The notes: generated by a model from the sequence alone, not told the origin. A DNA stretch of 64,000 bases from Rhodothermales bacterium (GCA_951812345.1 OX638295.1:617987-681986), one strand, 5' to 3'. Shown: positions 36,794-46,018, counted from the stretch's first letter. Program-made: numbers and translations.

Positions 36794-37321
36794 TTACCCC
36801 GAAAAGTCGCGGTAGCCGAAGTAGTGCAGTACGTACTTCATTTTGGCGGCCTTAAGCGCTCCGAATCCAGGCAGCGCGCGCACCCGCTTCTCGATCACGG
36901 CGAATGGAACTCCGTCGCTCCAGATACGCGAGGCGTCCCCATCGTAGGTATCCGTCACAAAGCGGGCCACCTTTTGCGTGTATTCGGCCATCTTGTTGGT
37001 AAAGCGATGTACGGCCGGCGTTTCTGCGAACAGGGCTTGCAGTTTCTCGGGGTCCATGTCCGCAATACGCGGAAGGTCCAGATGACCAAGGCGGTCGTGC
37101 AGGCGGATCGGCCCCGTGAAAGCATATTCCGCCCGAACCCGCTGATCGTAAAGCAGACCGAGCAACGCCCCGGCCGGGTTATTGCGCAGGAAAGCGTCCG
37201 CATCGGGTTCGCCGGTCAGCGTGCCTTCGTCTCTGAAGCGGTCCATCATGCGGCTTAGCCCTCCTCCGAGATGGCTGTAGTCAAGGTGGACGATGCGAAG
37301 GGTTTCGTTGGTTTCTGTCAT
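36794..37321 (-). CDS. HhH-GPD-family base-excision-repair-like protein
   Basis: A 175-aa protein resembling the short HhH-GPD group, known mainly from Actinobacteria as an uncharacterised repair-type family. Matching blocks are NPAGALLGLLYDQRVRAEYAFTGP, LGHLDLPRIADMDPEKL, AVHRFTNKMAEYTQKVA, VTDTYDGDASRIWSDG and the helix-hairpin-helix-like VRALPGFGALKAAKMKYVL. Unlike EndoIII or MutY it is short and lacks the iron-sulfur Cys cluster. A DNA glycosylase role is inferred from the fold; the catalytic Asp is not assigned. It lies 4 bp downstream of hemB, so it is probably co-transcribed. Confidence 0.75.
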   Translation of the reverse strand: MTETNETLRIVHLDYSHLGGGLSRMMDRFRDEGTLTGEPDADAFLRNNPAGALLGLLYDQRVRAEYAFTGPIRLHDRLGHLDLPRIADMDPEKLQALFAETPAVHRFTNKMAEYTQKVARFVTDTYDGDASRIWSDGVPFAVIEKRVRALPGFGALKAAKMKYVLHYFGYRDFSG

Positions 37322-37325
37322 GGAC

Positions 37326-38309
37326 TCAGCGCAGGCGTTTTGCGGCTTCTTTTGCGAAATAGGTCAGGATAATGTCGGCGCCGGCACGCCGGATAGCCGT
37401 CAGGGATTCCATCATGGCTTCCTGCAGGTCAATCCATCCGTTTCGCGCCGCTGCGGAAAGCATGGCGTATTCCCCGCTCACATGGTATGCGGCTACGGGA
37501 ACGGTCGAATATTGTCGCACCCGGTAAATCACGTCCAGGTAGGGGAGGGCGGGCTTGACCATCACCATATCGGCGCCCTCCGCAAGGTCCAATTCGAGTT
37601 CACGAAGCGCTTCCTCTCCGTTGGCGGGGTCCATCTGGTACGTTTTTTTGTCTGCGGGGATGTCTTTGCCGCCCCCTGGCGCAGAATCGAGAGCGTCCCG
37701 GAAGGGGCCGTAGAAGGCGGATGCATATTTGGCCGTGTAGGAAAGAATGGCGACCTCTGTATGCCCGTGGGCGTCCAGCGCGTTGCGTATCGTTTTCACG
37801 CGCCCGTCCATCATATCCGACGGGGCGACGATATCTGCGCCTGCACCGGCTTGCACGACAGCCATGTCGGCCAGCAGTTCCAGCGTTTCATCGTTTTGTA
37901 CGCGTCCTTTTCGTACTATTCCGTCGTGGCCGTCCGAAGAATAGGGGTCCAGGGCCACATCCGTGATGACCAACATGCTCCCCGCTGCCTCTTTGGCTGC
38001 TCGAATGCCCCGCGGGATAAGGCCCTCCGGGTCCAGCGATGCGCTTCCTTGCGTATCTTTCAGTGCGTTCTCGATCTTCGGAAATAGCGCAATGCCCGGA
38101 ATGCCGAGTTCGGCCAGTTCACGCACCTCCTTTGCCATTTCATCGAGACTCAACCGGCATTGGCCCGGCATGGAGGCGATTTCCTCGCGGATGCCTTTGC
38201 CTTCGACCACGAACAACGGCGCAATGAGGCGATCTGTCGCAAGATGTGTCTCCCGGGCCAGCCGGCGTATGCCGAAATTCGCTCTTAGCCTTCGCGGGCG
38301 GATACGCAT
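37326..38309 (-). CDS. hemB: Porphobilinogen synthase (delta-aminolevulinate dehydratase)
   Basis: Condenses two 5-aminolevulinate molecules into porphobilinogen for haem and related tetrapyrroles. The 327-aa protein from ATG 38309 has both Schiff-base lysines: Lys194 in ILSYTAKYASAFYGPF and Lys252 in MVMVKPALPYLD. The metal segment reads DVALDPYSSDGHDG without the Cys triad of zinc enzymes, so it is the magnesium-type (Asp) subgroup. An ATG at 38354 would overlap cysS; 38309 gives the family N-terminus (RPRRLRANFGIRRL). It lies between cysS and the HhH-GPD gene in a minus-strand run. Confidence 0.95.
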   Translation of the reverse strand: MRIRPRRLRANFGIRRLARETHLATDRLIAPLFVVEGKGIREEIASMPGQCRLSLDEMAKEVRELAELGIPGIALFPKIENALKDTQGSASLDPEGLIPRGIRAAKEAAGSMLVITDVALDPYSSDGHDGIVRKGRVQNDETLELLADMAVVQAGAGADIVAPSDMMDGRVKTIRNALDAHGHTEVAILSYTAKYASAFYGPFRDALDSAPGGGKDIPADKKTYQMDPANGEEALRELELDLAEGADMVMVKPALPYLDVIYRVRQYSTVPVAAYHVSGEYAMLSAAARNGWIDLQEAMMESLTAIRRAGADIILTYFAKEAAKRLR

Positions 38310-38343
38310 TGAAACAGGGGGTAAAACGGCGCATCGGGATGCG

Positions 38344-39873
38344 CTATGAAACATAACCGGTTATTTTGCGGCGCCACCGCGTACCTTCCGGACTATCCAT
38401 AATTTCGACATTCATCTCGTCGAGTTGGTCCCGGAGGGCGTCGGCCCGTTGGAAATCGCGCTGCGCACGGGCCTCGGCGCGTTGACGGAGCAGCTCTTCC
38501 ACCTGCCCGGAAAACAGGTCCTCCGCGGCGTCGGATTCGGAGGTTTGCCTTGCTTCCTGGAAGGTCTCCTGACGCACAACGCCCAGCAGGCTGTTGATTT
38601 TATCCAGCCAGGTTTTTGCGGATTGCGCCGGGCCGCCCCCGAGTTCCTGTCCGGACCTGAGAATCAATTTTGCTCCCTCGATGGCGGCGGCGATGGCTTC
38701 CGGGGTATTCAGATCGTCCAGCATGGCGTCCAGTGCGCGTTCGTACAGCTCCTCAAGCGGTTCCGCCAGATGGTTCTTGCCGGATGCGCCGCGAGCGATG
38801 CCGTGCTCTGCGAGCTCCATGGCCTCTTCGAACCGCTGGATATGTTTTGCGCACACCTGAAGCTGGTCGAAGGTGAAATTGAGGGGTTTCCGGTATTGCC
38901 CCGAGATCAGCGCCAGGCGAAGTGCGAGAGGGTGTATGCCGTTCCCTCCTTCCGATTCGGGATCGACGAGACTGCGGACGGTAAAAAAATTCCCTGCGCT
39001 TTTGGCCATTTTTTCGCCTTCCACCTGCAAAAAGCGCGTGTGCAGCCAGTACCGGGCAAACGGTTTGCCGGTGAGGCACTCGGCCTGCGCTATTTCACAT
39101 TCGTGATGGGGAAATTTGTTGTCCTCGCCTCCTGTGTGAAGATCGAAAGACGCTCCGAGATAGGTCTGCGCCATGGTTGAGCATTCGATATGCCATCCCG
39201 GAAATCCCCATCCCCATGGGCTGTGCCATACCATAAGATGATGGGGGTCCTTTTTCCACAAAGCAAAATCGCGTACATCTTTTTTTTCCGGGTCCTGCAC
39301 CACATCGCGGACACCCTCGTCCAATGGGTTCGACAATACATTGCCGGATAACTTCCCGTAATCCGGGAAGGAAGTCACCGAGAAATAGATGCCCTGCGCC
39401 GTTTCGTAGGCATGCCCTTTTTCTATCAACCGGACCACATCGCGGATCTGCTGTGCTACGTGATCTGTAGCTCGCGGGCGCACATCGGGTTCGCGAAGAT
39501 TGAGTGCCTGCCAGTCGGACAGTAGTATGTTTGTATAGTAGCGCGCCAGATCCCAGATGTTTGCAAAGCGCTCGCCTTCTTTCGATCGCAGCGCCTTCGT
39601 CATGCGATCTTCCCCTTCCGCATCCGCGATGTCGTCTTCGGTCAGGTGTCCTACGTCCGTGATGTTTGTAACATAGGTTGTTTTCCAACCGATGGCTTTA
39701 GCGGTTCGTAGTACGAGATCGGTTGTCAGAAACGAGCGAAAATTCCCGATATGCGCATAGGAATACACAGTGGGGCCGCATGCGTAGAATCGTAGATGCC
39801 CCGGCTGGGCCGGTTCGATGGCCTCCGTGCTTCGCGTCAGCGAATTGTACATGCGGAAGATTTTTTCCGGCAT
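38344..39873 (-). CDS. cysS: Cysteinyl-tRNA synthetase
   Basis: Class I aminoacyl-tRNA synthetase, 509 aa. The HIGH motif appears as HIGN (residues 41-44) after the zinc-binding Cys32 in [14 protein letters not shown]; the zinc site continues with [14 protein letters not shown] and [15 protein letters not shown]. The KMSKS loop reads [10 protein letters not shown], the normal CysRS variation. A C-terminal helical and tRNA-binding part ends in the conserved [18 protein letters not shown]. Length and order of domains are typical. The stop codon precedes the hemB start by 34 bp. Confidence 0.97.
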   Translation of the reverse strand: MPEKIFRMYNSLTRSTEAIEPAQPGHLRFYACGPTVYSYAHIGNFRSFLTTDLVLRTAKAIGWKTTYVTNITDVGHLTEDDIADAEGEDRMTKALRSKEGERFANIWDLARYYTNILLSDWQALNLREPDVRPRATDHVAQQIRDVVRLIEKGHAYETAQGIYFSVTSFPDYGKLSGNVLSNPLDEGVRDVVQDPEKKDVRDFALWKKDPHHLMVWHSPWGWGFPGWHIECSTMAQTYLGASFDLHTGGEDNKFPHHECEIAQAECLTGKPFARYWLHTRFLQVEGEKMAKSAGNFFTVRSLVDPESEGGNGIHPLALRLALISGQYRKPLNFTFDQLQVCAKHIQRFEEAMELAEHGIARGASGKNHLAEPLEELYERALDAMLDDLNTPEAIAAAIEGAKLILRSGQELGGGPAQSAKTWLDKINSLLGVVRQETFQEARQTSESDAAEDLFSGQVEELLRQRAEARAQRDFQRADALRDQLDEMNVEIMDSPEGTRWRRKITGYVS

Positions 39874-39978
39874 TGGGGGTGCTATGGAGTTGCGATTCGG
39901 ATTCCGTACGAACCGATATATAACGGCAGGACGTCGCGGAAGTGCCTGAATGAAAACCGGACATTTTCCGGTGCAGGT

Positions 39979-40003
39979 CCTGTTTCGATCAGAGTATCCT
40001 AAT
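39979..40003. repeat. Intergenic repeat copy G (terminal fragment)
   Basis: Only the last stretch of the repeat, GTTTCGATCAGAGTATCCTAA, remains, with looser similarity upstream (GGTCCTGTTTCG versus GCGGTTTTGG elsewhere). It lies 5 bp from the moaB stop codon (40006-40008), in the same orientation relative to the gene as copies A, C and D. Confidence 0.6.
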
Positions 40004-40005
40004 GT

Positions 40006-40509
40006 TTATTGCCGGATCATTTCCCAAACGAGATGATGAATTTCAGGCAGGATCAATTGCTCGATCGCCAGGCGCACGGCATGTACCGAACCCGGAAGGG
40101 AAAAGACAAGCGTGTTGCTCCACATTCCTGCCGCAGCGCGCGAAAGCATGGCGCCTGATCCGATTTCCTCATAGGAAAGCATCCGGAAAATCTCGCCGAA
40201 TCCCGGCAGCGTTCGCTCGAATTTCCGAGTCGCGACTTCAATGGTTGTGTCCCGTCGGCTGATGCCGGTGCCGCCGGTCGTTACGATCACCTCGCAACGC
40301 GCGACCAGTTCATTCAGAGCCCATTCGATGCGTTTCGGGTCGTCGGGTACGATACAGGCCTCAATGATCTCGATGCCGGCTTCCGCCAGCGTTTCCACTA
40401 TGTACCGACCGCTGGTATCCGTCGCTTCCGTCCGCGTGTCGCTTACAGTGATCACCCCGACGCGCACGGGGGTGTTTTGAGCGGCTTGCTTGTGTTCGTC
40501 GTAGCTCAC
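40006..40509 (-). CDS. moaB: Molybdenum cofactor biosynthesis protein MoaB
   Basis: MoaB/MogA-like molybdopterin adenylyltransferase-type protein, 167 aa. It has VGVITVSDTRTEATDTSG near the N-terminus and the binding motif VIVTTGGTGISRRDTTIEV in the middle, followed by GSGAMLSRAAAGMWSNTLVFSLPGS, a canonical molybdopterin-binding pattern. Whether it acts as MoaB or as the catalytic MogA is not certain without gene context; no other cofactor gene is in the window. Its ATG overlaps the yidD stop codon by 4 bp (ATGA), indicating coupling. Confidence 0.93.
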   Translation of the reverse strand: MSYDEHKQAAQNTPVRVGVITVSDTRTEATDTSGRYIVETLAEAGIEIIEACIVPDDPKRIEWALNELVARCEVIVTTGGTGISRRDTTIEVATRKFERTLPGFGEIFRMLSYEEIGSGAMLSRAAAGMWSNTLVFSLPGSVHAVRLAIEQLILPEIHHLVWEMIRQ

Positions 40510-40781
40510 GGGTGCTTCGCCACTTCTTTTTCGTTATACCAGCGCGGCGGATCGTATCCCCCTTGGCCCCAGGGAGCGCATCGCAGGAGGCGGTGAATAA
40601 CCAGCACCGTTCCTTTCAATGCACCGTATTTCTCGAGGGCTTCCACGGCATATTCCGAACATGAGGGCGTGTAGCGGCAGCTGGACGGCATATGCGGAGA
40701 CAGCACGTACTGGTAGAAGCGCACCAGTCCCTTGAGGAAAATGCGTGGAATACGCGCCACGTATGTGATCGTGCGGTTCAT
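40506..40781 (-). CDS. yidD: Membrane protein insertion efficiency factor YidD
   Basis: Small membrane-associated protein of 91 aa that assists insertase-dependent membrane protein insertion. The diagnostic core is intact: FYQYVLSPHMPSSCRYTPSCSEYAVEAL, with the conserved Cys pair and the RLLRC/PWGQGGYDPP end. An amphipathic N-terminal helix precedes it. In many bacteria yidD lies between rnpA and yidC; here it is instead linked to moaB (overlap ATGA), and neither rnpA nor yidC is visible upstream. It is the first gene of the minus-strand run moaB-cysS-hemB. Confidence 0.94.
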   Translation of the reverse strand: MNRTITYVARIPRIFLKGLVRFYQYVLSPHMPSSCRYTPSCSEYAVEALEKYGALKGTVLVIHRLLRCAPWGQGGYDPPRWYNEKEVAKHP

Positions 40782-40955
40782 GAACGCAAGGTTGAGGGCG
40801 GAGGAACGGATAGAGAACCGTTCGGCAGGGATTCCGTGTAATTCGGCGAGGACAACCCCGGTTCCTGCGCACCGGTATTATACAATTATACAATCCGTTT
40901 GTGGGCGGTGCGTTATAAAAAGCCCTCATACGGCAGCAAAACCGAATGTGGAATC

Positions 40956-41345
40956 ATGGACAGGAATGAATTGCTCGAACAAGTAAAATTCGATCCCGAT
41001 GGACTGGTTGCAGCACTGGCGCAAGACCACGAAACGGGTGAGATCCTGATGCTTGCCTGGATGAACCGGGATACCCTGCAACGCACACTCGAAAAGAACG
41101 TCATGACGTATTGGAGTCGTTCTCGTCAGGAGATATGGGTGAAGGGTCAAAGCAGCGGCCATATTCAGGAGGTCATGGAAATCCGGATCGATTGTGACGG
41201 TGATGCGCTTCTCTTTAAGGTGAAGCAGCATGGGGGGGCTGCCTGTCACACCGGGCACAAGTCGTGCTTTCACCGCAGGTACGAACATGCACGCCTCGTT
41301 ACGGACAGCGAGCGCGTGTTTGATCCGGATGAAGTGTACGGGTAG
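40956..41345 (+). CDS. hisI: Phosphoribosyl-AMP cyclohydrolase
   Basis: Third step of histidine biosynthesis, opening the purine ring of phosphoribosyl-AMP. The protein has 129 aa and lacks a fused HisE domain. Zinc-binding motifs are visible as WSRSRQEIWVKGQSSGH and HGGAACHTGHKSCFHRR. The ATG at 40956 begins at MDRNELLEQVKF; the earlier in-frame ATG at 40899 adds residues unlike the family. It is isolated from other his genes, between the divergent yidD and the following pyk, so histidine genes are likely dispersed in this genome. Confidence 0.95.
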   Translation: MDRNELLEQVKFDPDGLVAALAQDHETGEILMLAWMNRDTLQRTLEKNVMTYWSRSRQEIWVKGQSSGHIQEVMEIRIDCDGDALLFKVKQHGGAACHTGHKSCFHRRYEHARLVTDSERVFDPDEVYG

Positions 41346-41478
41346 ACCTAGCAAAGAGGCGCCCGACGCGTTCTCTGTCTTCCGCCTGCGTTTCAGCACA
41401 AGGCGCCGAAGGCGTGCGTTTTCTGTACATTCCCGTTACGTGTTTTGATAGCGGCTTGCCTGTCTTTAGTTTGTGGCT

Positions 41479-42906
41479 ATGAGACGACGCACCAAAATTG
41501 TTTGTACCCTGGGACCGTCTTCGTCCGATGCCGACACAATCCGGGAATTGATTCGGGCGGGCATGGATATTGCCCGGCTCAACTTTTCTCACGGCAGTCA
41601 CGATGATCATGCGGAGCTTATCCGCTATGTGCGCGAGGCAGCCGACGACGAGGGGAAGGTCGTGCCCATTCTCCAGGACCTGCAGGGACCCAAAATTCGA
41701 CTTGGGCCGATCAGGAACGATGTAGTGCCTGTCGGTAAAGGGCAGCGGTTAACGCTGACCACCGAACCTGTCGAATACGGCACGGCCGAGCGGGTGCAAA
41801 TCACGTACGACCTGCTGGCGCAGGATGTCAGCGTGGGCGGGCGCATCCTGATCGACGACGGCTTAATCGAATTGCGAGTGGTTGATATTATCAACACCGA
41901 TGTCGTTACCGAGGTCATAGTCGGCGGGCTTTTATCTTCCCGCAAGGGAGTCAATCTGCCCGACATCAAAACGTCTGCGCCGGCGCTTACTGCAAAAGAT
42001 CAGCAGGACCTTGTATTCGGTTTGTCACAGGATGTGGACATGATTGCCCTGTCGTTTGTGCGCGACGAGTCCGACATAATCGACTTGGTGCAACGTATAC
42101 GCGCGTCGGGCAAAGATGTCATGACATTAGCCAAAATCGAGAAACCGGAAGCCGTCCGCCGTTTTGATGCCGTCCTGGAGGCAAGTGAGGGCATTATGGT
42201 GGCACGTGGGGATCTGGGCATCGAAATGCCTATCTCACAGGTGCCATCCACGCAGAAAATGATCATCCACAAGTGCATTGCTACGGCCAAGCCGGTCATT
42301 ACTGCTACGCAGATGCTTGAGAGCATGATTAATAATCCTCGCCCGATGAGGGCCGAGGCAAGCGATGTCGCTAATGCCGTGCTCGACGGAAGTGACGCAG
42401 TTATGCTTTCTGGTGAAACGGCGGTCGGGAAGCACCCGGTTCGGGTCGTCGAAGTCATGTCCCGGATTATCGAGGAAGCAGAACGGCATGGATGGCAATA
42501 CGAAAATCCGCTTTCCAAGCCGGTGGAGCGTCGTTTTATTTCCGAAGACGTTACGGAATCGGTAAGCTTTACGGCGGTTGATCTGGCCGAGCAGGTAGGG
42601 GCCACGGCCATCGCTTGTCTTACGGCTACGGGAACTACGGCGCGTGCGATCGCCCGTCATCGCCCCGGGATGCCTCTCCATGCATTCACCGATGACGAAA
42701 GGGTGATGCGTCGGTTGCACCTTCTCTGGGGAACAACGTCGTTCCTGATCCCGTTCCAGCGAGACACTGACGAAGGAGTCCAGTGCGTCCATTCCGTCTT
42801 GCGAGAGCAAGGGTTGGTCCATTCCGGAGACCTGATCGTCATTACGGCAGGGATGCCGTTGCCCGCAAAGGGGCGAACCAACATGATTCAGGTAAGCCGC
42901 ATATAG
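41479..42906 (+). CDS. pyk: Pyruvate kinase
   Basis: Glycolytic enzyme making ATP and pyruvate from phosphoenolpyruvate, 475 aa. The first strand and substrate loop read TKIVCTLGPSS and MDIARLNFSHGSHDDH; the signature region with the catalytic Lys is VMTLAKIEKPEAV and the metal-binding Glu region IMVARGDLGIEMP. A B-domain lies at about 70-170 and a C-terminal allosteric domain at about 345-475. GTG at 41473 is two codons upstream; ATG at 41479 is preferred. It starts 133 bp after hisI and lies on the plus strand. Confidence 0.97.
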   Translation: MRRRTKIVCTLGPSSSDADTIRELIRAGMDIARLNFSHGSHDDHAELIRYVREAADDEGKVVPILQDLQGPKIRLGPIRNDVVPVGKGQRLTLTTEPVEYGTAERVQITYDLLAQDVSVGGRILIDDGLIELRVVDIINTDVVTEVIVGGLLSSRKGVNLPDIKTSAPALTAKDQQDLVFGLSQDVDMIALSFVRDESDIIDLVQRIRASGKDVMTLAKIEKPEAVRRFDAVLEASEGIMVARGDLGIEMPISQVPSTQKMIIHKCIATAKPVITATQMLESMINNPRPMRAEASDVANAVLDGSDAVMLSGETAVGKHPVRVVEVMSRIIEEAERHGWQYENPLSKPVERRFISEDVTESVSFTAVDLAEQVGATAIACLTATGTTARAIARHRPGMPLHAFTDDERVMRRLHLLWGTTSFLIPFQRDTDEGVQCVHSVLREQGLVHSGDLIVITAGMPLPAKGRTNMIQVSRI

Positions 42907-43000
42907 GATAACGTATACTATTCCCTGCTTTTCTGCGTTCTGGCCGGGCTGATTTTCGTTTTCTCTCTTTTCTGCGCAGCACATTCTCGACTGCCGCTTT

Positions 43001-46000
43001 ATGCCGCTATCCGTTCGCACCGGCACCTATCTGTTTGCGGCGATCTTTTTTTTCGCTGCAGCCGGTTGCGGGGGTAATTCCTTCATTGGGAAGCGTTACG
43101 ACAATTTCACCTCCTATTACAACACGTTCTATAACGCAGAGCAGGACTATAAGAATGGCGTTCAAGCCATGGAGTCCTCCCAACAGATCATTGACCGGAC
43201 GCGGTATCTGAATATCTTCGGCGGCCCATCCCGGTCGGGCGGTAATGTCAATTTTCAGAATGCGATAGAGCGAAGCGCCAACGTGCTGCGGGACCACCCG
43301 CGCTCCAAATGGGTGGACGATGCGCTCATACTTATCGGAAAATCCTATTTCTATCAGGGAAATTATGTAGGAGCCGAGCAGAAATTCCGCGAGGTAATTG
43401 CTTTCGAAACCAGTCTTGAAGACGATGCCCGGATATGGCTGGCCCGGACACTGATGGCCGCGCGCGCCTACGAATCGGCGCAGGAACACCTTGCGAGCAG
43501 CCTGGACAGGGAAAATATGTCCCGGCGATCGGTGGCGCGTCTGCGCCTTGCTCTCGGCGAACTTTCCGTTAAACAGGGGGATTTTGAACAAGCGGCTGCT
43601 GAACTTGAAGCCGGCTTGCTGGATGTGCGCAGCAACGATCTCCAGGCTAAAGGCGCCTTTTTGCTCGGGCAGGTGTACGAAACACTGGAGCGGTACGAGG
43701 AAGCGGTCGAGGCCTACGGTCGAGTGCTCAAGGCGCGTCCCCCGTATGAACTTGACTATGCCGCGTCATTGAGTATGGTACGTGTACAGGGCATGTACCT
43801 TGATGGGGATGCAGCCCTTGAAGCATTGCGCCGCATGGATCGCGATGACAAGCATTATGACCGGCGCTTCGAACTCGCGTACGTACGCGGCCGTATTTAT
43901 CATGCGCAGGAACAGCCCCATGATGCGCTTGCCACGTACTGGCGCATCCTGTATGAAGAAGATAACACAGGCCAGGCTGTCAGGGGGCTTACCCACTATG
44001 CGCTGGCCGAACTGTACCGGGACGTTTTCAGAGATTACCTTCTTGCCTCGGCGCACTTCGATACTGCGCGCACCTCGCTTCCATCCTCCTCGTCAGGCTC
44101 TGGAAAAACCTTTCAATATGCTCCCGAAGCTGTGACGGATGCGGCCGATCTGGCCGAAGTGTTCGCCAGTTTTTCCGATGTAAGCAACAACATCGCACGT
44201 ATGGATTCGTTGCTTGAACTGGGGCGCTTGCCCGACGAGGCATTCGATGAGCGCATTCTTGCATTGCAGCAGCAGAAAGCCGAAGAACTTGCCGAAGAAC
44301 GCCGACGCGCGGAACAATTGCAAGCCGAACGCGGCTTTCAGGATGCGGCCTCCCGAACGGGTGCGGGAGCAACAGGTGCGGGTTCCAATGCCGTCAATAC
44401 CGGAGAGGCCGGCTTTCTATATCACCGGGACCGTACTCGTGTGCAGGAAGCGCGTCTGAACTTTGTGGCGCGCTGGGGCGAACGCCCCCATGTGCCCGGT
44501 TGGCGCCGTATGGAAGCCGTGTCGATCGCCTTGAGCGAGAGCGAACATCCCGATTCCAGAGAGGGGGCTGCTGCGTCGGGTGACGGCGCGGACGGCATAG
44601 GCATGTATGCATTGCCATTGATCGATATTTCGGACGTTCCGCGCGATTCGCAGAGTCAGGCGATTATGGAAGAGGAACGGGCGCTGGCCCGGTACGAACT
44701 GGGGAATGTCCTTTTTCTTTCGATGAACGAGGCAGATTCCGCGGCAGTCTGGTATCGCATGGTGATCGAGAAAGATGCCGATACAGAAGTCGCTCAGCGG
44801 GCATTTTATGCACTGGCCGAAGTGCAGCGCTCATTAGGCGATATCGCCAGTGCGCAAGGGATATACAGGCAGGTGTTGGCTGATTATCCGGATTCCGATT
44901 TTGCGGCCAGGGTTCGCATAGAACTTGGTCTTGAGCCGGAGGAAACGCCCGATAGTCTCGCCGTGGCGTTGGAAGAATATGACAAGGCGGTGATTCAATG
45001 GCGTCGAGGGGCATACGAAGAAGCGCTTAACCACATGGTGTTAATAGCCTCCCAATATCGGAATATGGAGGTGGCGCCGAGGGCGCTGTTTGCAGCGGGG
45101 CGCATATATTTCGAGTGGGCGGCCTCCGATTCGCTGGATGTATTCGGTCCGTTACCTGTACAGTTACCCGATTCGGTGCTTGCACAGGCTGGAATTCTGG
45201 AACGTGCTCCGGTCTTGCCCTCTTCTGTTGACACGCTGTCGGCCGAAGGGCAAGAAGCCAACACAGGTGTTCCCCCGGAAGAATCGGAAGAGTACACTGT
45301 CACGGATACGCTTGCTGTGCCGTCCGGAGGCGACGTTGCCCCGCAACGTGATCTTCTTGCTTCCGTCGACGCGGATATCATTGACCTCCGTTCGGTTTAC
45401 ACCGGCGTGCGCGCCTTGTATCCATCCACGACCTATGCCGATAGAGCCGGATATATTCTCGATATGCTGGATCAGGAACTTCAGGCATTGCAGGTTCCTG
45501 TGGATTCTGTAGCGTCCGATACACTCGCCGGCCCGGTTCTCTCGGATTCTCTTGCCAGTGAACAGGTTGATAATATTCCTGCTGTTCCTGATCAGTTGGC
45601 CCTGTCCTCCGACGAAACCCGATTATCTCCTGACGAAGCGCCTTTACCTTCTGACCAGGCGCTCTTACCTCCTGATGAGGCGCCCTACCCTTCAAATGAG
45701 ACGGTTCCGTCTACGATCCCAAGCGGTGAGTTTTCCTTGTACGGCGGAGGGGGCATACAGGCTGAATTGGGCGGATTCACGATCGTACTCGGCGCCCACA
45801 CCGATCGCGAACCTATGGAAATGCTTGTCGCTCCCTATGTCCAGCAGGGCATGCGTGCCGGTGTGGTGATCAATTCAGCGGGTAACGGGATCGTTTATCT
45901 CGCTGCACTTGGACATTTCCCCGATGAAGAGGTTGCCGGTATGGCGTTGGAAGGACTCAACTATATGCTTGCGGGGCTTACGGAAAGCCCCCGTGTCGAA

Positions 46001-46018
46001 CCACTGACTCTTCCGTAG
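43001..46018 (+). CDS. PorW/SprE-like TPR lipoprotein (T9SS component)
   Basis: Exported lipoprotein of 1005 aa with lipobox AAGCGG (Cys23). After the lipid site, the conserved N-terminal block KRYDNFTSYYNTFYNAEQDYKNG resembles PorW/SprE, which support the type IX secretion system and gliding. Tetratricopeptide repeats cover most of the chain (PRSKWVDDALILIGKSYFYQ, FLLGQVYETLERYEEAVEAY and others). Near residues 868-902 is a five-fold heptad repeat, and the end (about 910-1005) is a SPOR-like fold (GGFTIVLGAH, MRAGVVINS, VYLAALGHF). It would explain how the T9SS protein at 14441 is exported. The assignment is by architecture and motif; confirmation needs a profile search. Confidence 0.72.
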   Translation: MPLSVRTGTYLFAAIFFFAAAGCGGNSFIGKRYDNFTSYYNTFYNAEQDYKNGVQAMESSQQIIDRTRYLNIFGGPSRSGGNVNFQNAIERSANVLRDHPRSKWVDDALILIGKSYFYQGNYVGAEQKFREVIAFETSLEDDARIWLARTLMAARAYESAQEHLASSLDRENMSRRSVARLRLALGELSVKQGDFEQAAAELEAGLLDVRSNDLQAKGAFLLGQVYETLERYEEAVEAYGRVLKARPPYELDYAASLSMVRVQGMYLDGDAALEALRRMDRDDKHYDRRFELAYVRGRIYHAQEQPHDALATYWRILYEEDNTGQAVRGLTHYALAELYRDVFRDYLLASAHFDTARTSLPSSSSGSGKTFQYAPEAVTDAADLAEVFASFSDVSNNIARMDSLLELGRLPDEAFDERILALQQQKAEELAEERRRAEQLQAERGFQDAASRTGAGATGAGSNAVNTGEAGFLYHRDRTRVQEARLNFVARWGERPHVPGWRRMEAVSIALSESEHPDSREGAAASGDGADGIGMYALPLIDISDVPRDSQSQAIMEEERALARYELGNVLFLSMNEADSAAVWYRMVIEKDADTEVAQRAFYALAEVQRSLGDIASAQGIYRQVLADYPDSDFAARVRIELGLEPEETPDSLAVALEEYDKAVIQWRRGAYEEALNHMVLIASQYRNMEVAPRALFAAGRIYFEWAASDSLDVFGPLPVQLPDSVLAQAGILERAPVLPSSVDTLSAEGQEANTGVPPEESEEYTVTDTLAVPSGGDVAPQRDLLASVDADIIDLRSVYTGVRALYPSTTYADRAGYILDMLDQELQALQVPVDSVASDTLAGPVLSDSLASEQVDNIPAVPDQLALSSDETRLSPDEAPLPSDQALLPPDEAPYPSNETVPSTIPSGEFSLYGGGGIQAELGGFTIVLGAHTDREPMEMLVAPYVQQGMRAGVVINSAGNGIVYLAALGHFPDEEVAGMALEGLNYMLAGLTESPRVEPLTLP
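45602..45706 (+). repeat. In-frame 21-bp tandem repeat in the PorW-like gene
   Basis: Five imperfect 21-bp units encode heptads of the form [L/Y]-[S/P]-[S/P]-[D/N]-[E/Q]-[A/T]-x, for example LSPDEAP, LPSDQAL, LPPDEAP. They form an acidic, proline-rich linker between TPR and SPOR-like parts. Unit length is a multiple of three, so gain or loss of copies would keep the frame. Confidence 0.85.

Noticed and set aside
37293..38087. Plus-strand open frame of 264 codons over hemB
   Set aside because: Antisense to hemB, where both active-site lysines are intact; no independent evidence.
4981..40010. CRISPR array from the recurring short sequences
   Set aside because: Copies are kilobases apart, in both orientations, partial, and without regular spacers or cas genes.
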